A DNA stretch of 64,000 nt from Perlabentimonas gracilis (GTDB taxonomy: Bacteria; Bacteroidota; Bacteroidia; Bacteroidales; Tenuifilaceae): positions 23,042-87,041 of the forward strand of contig NZ_JAANIG010000017.1 in assembly GCF_011174675.1 (NCBI RefSeq). The letters are read 5' to 3'. Under the pieces are notes generated by a model. The model saw only the letters and a program-made list of their open reading frames with translations, searched no databases and was not told the origin of the DNA. This document shows positions 59,463 to 64,000 of this stretch, piece by piece. How positions within the stretch are numbered: position 1 is the first letter of the stretch; each line of letters begins with the position of its first letter. Made by a program: the position numbers and the translations under genes.

Positions 59463-61247
59463 ATGAAATCTAACCCCTTCAATAATATACGAATTCCGCT
59501 TAGGCTTAGGTTGTTTCTGCCCGTATCGCTTATCATCATTACGGTGGTAACCATAATGACCATTTGGTCCATCAACACATCAATCAATGCTTTTAACGAG
59601 CAGATTGAGAACAACCTAAAGCTCGAGGTGCAAACCATCTCGAAGATGTTTGAGCGCGAGAGCATGCTCAAGCTTAAGAATGTTCAAACCAATCTCAAGG
59701 TTGCCAATCATCAGTTTTATAGCTACGACCTAAGGATACTTAGCTCCACTGTGCCCATTGAAGTCGAAAATCAGAAAACTGGTGTAACCCATACCACCCG
59801 GGTTAAGGAATGGGTACACAATGGTAAAAAACTTCTTGGTAACACCGAGCTGGTTGATAACCTCTTTGAGCAGCTGGGTGGCACCATTACTATTTTCCAA
59901 AAAATTGATAGCGGATATGTTAGAGTGGCTACCAACGTGCTTAAGGATGACGGAAATCGTGCCATTGGCACATATATTCCCAACGATTCTCCTGTGGTGG
60001 AATCGATTAATAAGGGTGAACGGTATTTTGGCCGTGCATATGTTGTAAACGACTGGTATACCACGGCATACGAGCCTGTTTTGTACAACAATGAGGTGGT
60101 TGGGATGATTTACGTGGGGGATAAGGAGAAGGATTTGGCAGAGCTTAAGCGCTTGCTGTATACGCTCAAAATAGGGAAAAGTGGTTATCCCTTTGTATTC
60201 GACAGGAGTGGACATATGATAATACACCCAACCATGGAGGGCGATACGTGGGACGATCCTTTTTTTCAGAGTCAAATTGAGAATTACAAGGAGGCGCTGT
60301 TTCCCCTTCATTACAACTCCAAGGATAAAACCATTGCCTTTAAATATTTTGAGCGATTTGAACTGTTTATTGCCGCCTCCATTGTAAAGAATATAGAGAA
60401 CAGGGAGCTAATAAGAAAATCAATAATTGGTGCATCGGCCGTGGGGGTAATAGCCATACTTTTCCTACTAGGGTTTTTGTATTTCTTTACAACCGATAAG
60501 CTTTATCGCTACTTCACAGCGCTACAAATTTCCAACAAAAAACTTGCTTCGGCCGAGATTGCTCTAAAACAATCGGAGAAGCTAGCCACCATGGGTCAAA
60601 TATCAGCAGGTATTGCCCATGAACTCAATAACCCCCTTGGGGTAATTACAATGTACAGCAATATTATTCTCGAGGAGCTCGATAAGGACAACCCCATGGT
60701 TCAGGATGTGGAGCTAATTGTTGAGCAGGCCAATCGCTGTAAAAATATTGTGGGTGGACTACTAAATTTTGCACGTAAGAGCAAGATGAAACCCCAAGAG
60801 GTTGATATAAACGAATTTGTAAACAGAAGTCTCGAGTCTGTTGTGGTACCCAGTAACGTGAAAACCGAAGTAACCTCTAGCGTTGATGATCCCCTAATAA
60901 TGATCGATACTGAGCAAATGATGCAGGTTTTCACCAACCTCGAAAAGAATGCCATTGAGGCAATGCCCAACGGAGGAAACTTAACCATAAATATATCTGG
61001 AACAGAACGAGATGTAATAATTGGTTTTAGTGATTCTGGAACTGGAATTGCTGAGGAAAACTTGGATAAACTTTTCACCCCTTTCTTTACAACCAAAGAG
61101 ATGGGTAAAGGAACCGGACTTGGACTTCCATTGGTTTACGGAATCGTAAAGATGCATAAGGGTAAGATTGAAATTGATACCAACACCGATATCAACAAGG
61201 GTCAAACGGGAACCACGTTTACGCTTACAATCCCTAGGGTGAGCTGA
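59463..61247 (+). CDS. Cache-domain sensor histidine kinase
   Basis: 594 residues from ATG at 59463 (MKSNPFNNIRIPLRLRLFLP). A transmembrane helix at about 16-38 precedes an extracytoplasmic Cache_3-Cache_2 domain (RVATNVLKDDGNRAIGTYIP, YFGRAYVVNDWYTTAYEPVL, VGMIYVGDKEKDLAELKRLL, GKSGYPFVFDRSGHMIIHPT). A second helix (about 325-344) follows, then HisKA with His386 in SAGIAHELNNPLG and HATPase with NLEKNAIEAM, DSGTGIAEENL and GTGLGLPLVYGIV. This type of sensor often detects small carboxylates or other periplasmic ligands. It is 107 bases from the REC-kinase gene. Confidence 0.93.
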   Translation: MKSNPFNNIRIPLRLRLFLPVSLIIITVVTIMTIWSINTSINAFNEQIENNLKLEVQTISKMFERESMLKLKNVQTNLKVANHQFYSYDLRILSSTVPIEVENQKTGVTHTTRVKEWVHNGKKLLGNTELVDNLFEQLGGTITIFQKIDSGYVRVATNVLKDDGNRAIGTYIPNDSPVVESINKGERYFGRAYVVNDWYTTAYEPVLYNNEVVGMIYVGDKEKDLAELKRLLYTLKIGKSGYPFVFDRSGHMIIHPTMEGDTWDDPFFQSQIENYKEALFPLHYNSKDKTIAFKYFERFELFIAASIVKNIENRELIRKSIIGASAVGVIAILFLLGFLYFFTTDKLYRYFTALQISNKKLASAEIALKQSEKLATMGQISAGIAHELNNPLGVITMYSNIILEELDKDNPMVQDVELIVEQANRCKNIVGGLLNFARKSKMKPQEVDINEFVNRSLESVVVPSNVKTEVTSSVDDPLIMIDTEQMMQVFTNLEKNAIEAMPNGGNLTINISGTERDVIIGFSDSGTGIAEENLDKLFTPFFTTKEMGKGTGLGLPLVYGIVKMHKGKIEIDTNTDINKGQTGTTFTLTIPRVS

Positions 61248-61354
61248 AGAACATTCTCGTCATCGCAATAAAGAATGTTACTCTTATTTCGTCAGTTTAT
61301 AGTTACGATAAAAGTATAGACAAGCAACAGACAACCGATAACCGATAACTAATC

Positions 61355-62473
61355 ATGAGCCAACTAAAACTTCTTGTAGTCGACGATGAGCCCGGAATCC
61401 GCACTGGCGCTGAGCGTGCCCTGCGCAACTTTAGCGTTGGCTACCCTTTTATGGAGGAGGAATTCTCCTACGATATTATTGAGGCCGAAACCGGTGAGAA
61501 GGCCATTGAAATAATTGAAAGCCAGCACATCGATATAATGCTGCTCGACAATAAGCTGCCTGGAATAGATGGCATTGAGGTGCTGGAGTACGTGAAGAAT
61601 AAGGATTACGATATCTCGGTGATGATGATAACCTCCTACGCATCGCTCGAGTTGGCCGTAAAGGCCACCAATATGGGGGCATTTAGCTTTGTGCCAAAGC
61701 CATTTACCCCGCAGGAGCTGCGCACATCCATCGAGAGTATCACCAAGAATTTATTTCTGAAACGGATGACCCGCCAGATGCGGGCCGAGGGGCAGCAGAA
61801 TCAATTCCAGTTCCTTTCGGTACTGTCGCATGAACTCAAATCACCTATCAACGCTGTGGAGGGTTATATAAAGATTATGCTCGAGAAGCAGGCTGGCGAT
61901 TCTATCGACGACTACAAGGTGATGCTCGAGCGCTCCGTGGAGCGCCTTAAGGGGATGCGAACCCTGATCCTAGATCTGCTCGACCTCACACGAATCGAAA
62001 CGGGCAAAAAGAGTCGTGACATCAGAAGTCTCGACCTACACGAAATTGCCAAGCGCGTGATAGATACCGTTGAACCTCTGGCCATCCAAAAGAATGTTAA
62101 GGTGCATCTCGATGCCGAGGAGAACTCGTTCTATAAGGCCGATAGCCATGAGGTAGAGATTATCCTCAATAATTTTGTTTCCAACGCGGTAAAGTACAAC
62201 AAGGATGGGGGAGAGGTGTATGTTACCATCAGAAAGGATCCCGATTTCTTCGAAATTGCTGTGGAGGATACCGGCATTGGCATTAGCGATGACGATCAAA
62301 AACTTCTCTTTCAGGAGTTTGTCCGCATAAAGAATACTCAAACCCGTAATATCACAGGTAGTGGCTTAGGCCTTTCCATTGCTAAGAAGATGATTGAGCT
62401 GTACAACGGTACTGTGGAGGTGCAAAGCACCCCCGATGTGGGATCGAAGTTCACCGTGCGACTACCATTCTAA
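61355..62473 (+). CDS. Receiver-histidine kinase fusion (REC-HisKA-HATPase)
   Basis: 372 residues. N-terminal receiver with Asp10/Asp11 in LLVVDDEPG, phospho-acceptor Asp65 in IMLLDNKLPG and Lys115 in FVPKPFTPQ. HisKA has His159 in SVLSHELKSPINAVEGYI. HATPase has FVSNAVKYNKDGG, AVEDTGIGISDDD and GSGLGLSIAKKMIELYNG. There is no membrane segment. Such a REC-kinase could take phosphate from the upstream Cache kinase and pass it to the insertion-bearing receiver. It is followed after 11 bases by a secreted HExxH protein, so they are probably co-transcribed. Confidence 0.93.
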   Translation: MSQLKLLVVDDEPGIRTGAERALRNFSVGYPFMEEEFSYDIIEAETGEKAIEIIESQHIDIMLLDNKLPGIDGIEVLEYVKNKDYDISVMMITSYASLELAVKATNMGAFSFVPKPFTPQELRTSIESITKNLFLKRMTRQMRAEGQQNQFQFLSVLSHELKSPINAVEGYIKIMLEKQAGDSIDDYKVMLERSVERLKGMRTLILDLLDLTRIETGKKSRDIRSLDLHEIAKRVIDTVEPLAIQKNVKVHLDAEENSFYKADSHEVEIILNNFVSNAVKYNKDGGEVYVTIRKDPDFFEIAVEDTGIGISDDDQKLLFQEFVRIKNTQTRNITGSGLGLSIAKKMIELYNGTVEVQSTPDVGSKFTVRLPF

Positions 62474-62484
62474 CAGAACCATTT

Positions 62485-63795
62485 ATGAAAAAGATTATTC
62501 TAATAGCCTTATGCTTTTTGTTGCTAACAGTATTAGTAAATTTTGCCCGTGGGCAGGCCAAAGATTCTGAAAGGTTAGGTATGGCCTTATCCTACTTCAA
62601 CGAGCTGGACTCGCTGTGCAGGATTGATAATGGCATAATGTGGGGTGTTCAACTGTATGGTGCTACCATGTTAGTAGTTCCCCAAAGCAGACTTATTATT
62701 GCCAACGAGCCCGATACCAAGGGGCTTCTCACATTCAAAAAGGGTGTTTACGTTGGCCAATTACCCAACGATATTAATATTGCCAATACATCGTTCAGTT
62801 GGAACGGAAAGGGTTGGACTATGGTAAACTGGGATGCTATTCCAACGAACGATAGGTACTCGAGGCGTAAGCTTCTTCTCCACGAGAGTTGGCACCGAAT
62901 TCAGGAGGAGATTGGAATTCAACCCGTAATGACCAAGAACTTCTATCTTGATGAGTTGCAGGGGAGTGTTCTGCTAAAGCTAGAGTTTTTGGCCTTGATA
63001 AGTGCTTTGAATGCTTATGGAGATTTACTTGAGCATTTACAGAATGCATTAACTGTTAGAGCCTACAGGCAATCAGTTTTTCCAGATAATAACGAAGATC
63101 TATTCGAAATTCACGAGGGAATGCCCGAGTACACCGGCTTTAAGCTATGCGGATTAGAATCCAGTATATCTCGAAAAATTGTTGCAAAGCAGCTGGAATT
63201 GGCATTAGATAAGGAGGGCCTAGCAAATTCGTTTGCATACCTTACTGGTCCAGCCTACGGTTTAGTTCTTGAACAACTTGATAAAAATTGGCTTGTTAGG
63301 GTGAAAAGGGGTAACTCCATACCCAAAATTGGAGTTTCTTTGCTGCCGGGTATAATATCTGCCGATACATCTGCACTAAAAGCTTCTGTAGATTTAATTG
63401 TAGACAAGTATGGTGCTCATGAGATGATTGAAAATGAAGTAGCCAGATTTGAGACTCAAGAAGCTCTTATTGCCGAATACAAGCAAAAGTTTACCCAGGG
63501 CGATATACTTCTAATAAAGAATGATAAGATACAGTTCAGCTTTAACCCTCAGGAAAAGTTAGTGCCAATTGATAATGGTGTTGTATACAAAACTATGCGC
63601 CTAACTGGAGAGTGGGGCGTTGCCGAGGTTAAGAACGGTATTTTCCGCACGAACGATTGGCAGCTATTTATACTTGCTGCACCAACATCAGCAAAATTGG
63701 GCAGTATTGATGAAGCAGATTACAACCTAATGCTTAACGAAGGCTGGGAAGTTGTGCAAATTCAGAAAGGAAAGTTTACCATGAAAAGGAAGTAG
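62485..63795 (+). CDS. Secreted protein with HExxH zinc-peptidase motif, family unknown
   Basis: 436 residues with a signal peptide (MKKIILIALCFLLLTVLVNF ending ARGQ). His133-Glu134-Ser-Trp-His137 in RRKLLLHESWHRIQ fits the HExxH zinc motif, and the later EIHEGMPEYTGFK (from about 209) provides Glu211 and Glu215 as possible third ligands, as in gluzincins. Near the C terminus are AYLTGPAYGLVLEQLDKNWL and VYKTMRLTGEWGVAEVKNG. I cannot match the whole to a named family, so a novel or little-known zinc peptidase is likely. It follows a REC-kinase by 11 bases. Confidence 0.75.
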   Translation: MKKIILIALCFLLLTVLVNFARGQAKDSERLGMALSYFNELDSLCRIDNGIMWGVQLYGATMLVVPQSRLIIANEPDTKGLLTFKKGVYVGQLPNDINIANTSFSWNGKGWTMVNWDAIPTNDRYSRRKLLLHESWHRIQEEIGIQPVMTKNFYLDELQGSVLLKLEFLALISALNAYGDLLEHLQNALTVRAYRQSVFPDNNEDLFEIHEGMPEYTGFKLCGLESSISRKIVAKQLELALDKEGLANSFAYLTGPAYGLVLEQLDKNWLVRVKRGNSIPKIGVSLLPGIISADTSALKASVDLIVDKYGAHEMIENEVARFETQEALIAEYKQKFTQGDILLIKNDKIQFSFNPQEKLVPIDNGVVYKTMRLTGEWGVAEVKNGIFRTNDWQLFILAAPTSAKLGSIDEADYNLMLNEGWEVVQIQKGKFTMKRK

Positions 63796-63901
63796 TTGCC
63801 ATTGCTAGTTTTTTTCATTAGTGTCCGACTAAGTATTTTGTAAAATGATAATAATGTGATAGATTTCTCGCTTCGCTCGAAATGACAGGCTGTTACGCTG
63901 T

Positions 63902-63936
63902 AAGAGGGTGTCCATAAACTGGCACCCTCTTTTTTA
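63902..63936 (+). terminator. Terminator at the right end of the window
   Basis: AAGAGGGTGTCC (63902-63913) pairs with GGCACCCTCTT (63921-63931) with one bulged base, followed by TTTTT. It lies 107 bases after the HExxH gene and may end that operon. Just before it is GATTTCTCGCTTCGCTCGAA, a short palindromic string common in Bacteroidota spacers. Beyond it, 63937-64000 shows no supported gene. Confidence 0.75.
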
Positions 63937-64000
63937 TTTATAAAGTCTTGTCGTTTTAGAATTTCACTTGAACTAGCACCAAATTCATTATTTGCCTTCT

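Overview
The window is a chromosomal segment of a Bacteroidota bacterium, probably an anaerobic or facultative member near Bacteroidales. Pointers are the AT-leaning base composition, start codons without clear Shine-Dalgarno sequences, a TAnnTTTG-type promoter, many short SPII lipoproteins, PorT-like barrels, an S46 dipeptidyl-peptidase, a GH130 enzyme, and an oxygen-sensitive glycyl-radical enzyme. I see no rRNA, tRNA, CRISPR array, transposase or phage gene.

Layout. 1-3.5 kb: a GH130 fragment cut by the window edge, a glycosyltransferase with a C-terminal helical domain, a palindrome-rich spacer, and a cupin gene broken by an in-frame TAA. 3.5-17.2 kb: mostly envelope and stress genes on the minus strand. 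These are a membrane protein with three helix-hairpin-helix repeats, two OmpA-domain proteins, a DUF3494 lipoprotein, beta-barrels, CsbD-like and lmo0937-like small proteins, an OMPLA-like barrel, an AraC regulator, and a multi-PAS hybrid histidine kinase split by an in-frame TAA.

17.3-33.7 kb (minus strand) is the metabolic core: an aromatic amino acid supercluster. In transcription order it is trp leader - trpE-G-D-C-F-B-A - a DAHP synthase of the I-beta type - tandem Phe/Tyr leaders - pheA - tyrA - DAHP synthase/chorismate mutase - aroB - (a YhcG/DUF1016 nuclease) - aroD - aroE - aroA. Three ribosome-mediated attenuators can be read directly. The trp operon has a Trp-Trp-Trp leader peptide with terminator and antiterminator. 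The pheA operon has two successive leader peptides rich in Tyr/Phe, each followed by its own terminator and containing a copy of that terminator's 3' arm. AroK and aroC are not in the window.

33.8-35.9 kb: a compact glutathione peroxidase / OhrR-like MarR / tocopherol-cyclase-like operon. 36-43.4 kb (plus): a HypD-like glycyl-radical enzyme, its radical-SAM activase, a DPP IV-like peptidase and aminopeptidase P. Together they suggest breakdown of proline/hydroxyproline peptides. 43.4-45.5 kb (minus): rpe, a DDAH-like hydrolase and a second trpG/pabA-type amidotransferase. 45.6-58.6 kb: a YbdG-like MscS channel, patatin, rRNA methyltransferase, ABC-F ATPase, oxidoreductases, two tiny lipoproteins, an M29-type peptidase, Maf, a DPP11-type S46 peptidase and a Cys-cluster protein. 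58.8-63.8 kb (plus): a signalling block (response regulator with an insertion, Cache histidine kinase, REC-histidine kinase) followed by a secreted HExxH protein.

Short palindromic and tandem repeats sit in many spacers, and one lies in-frame inside tyrA.
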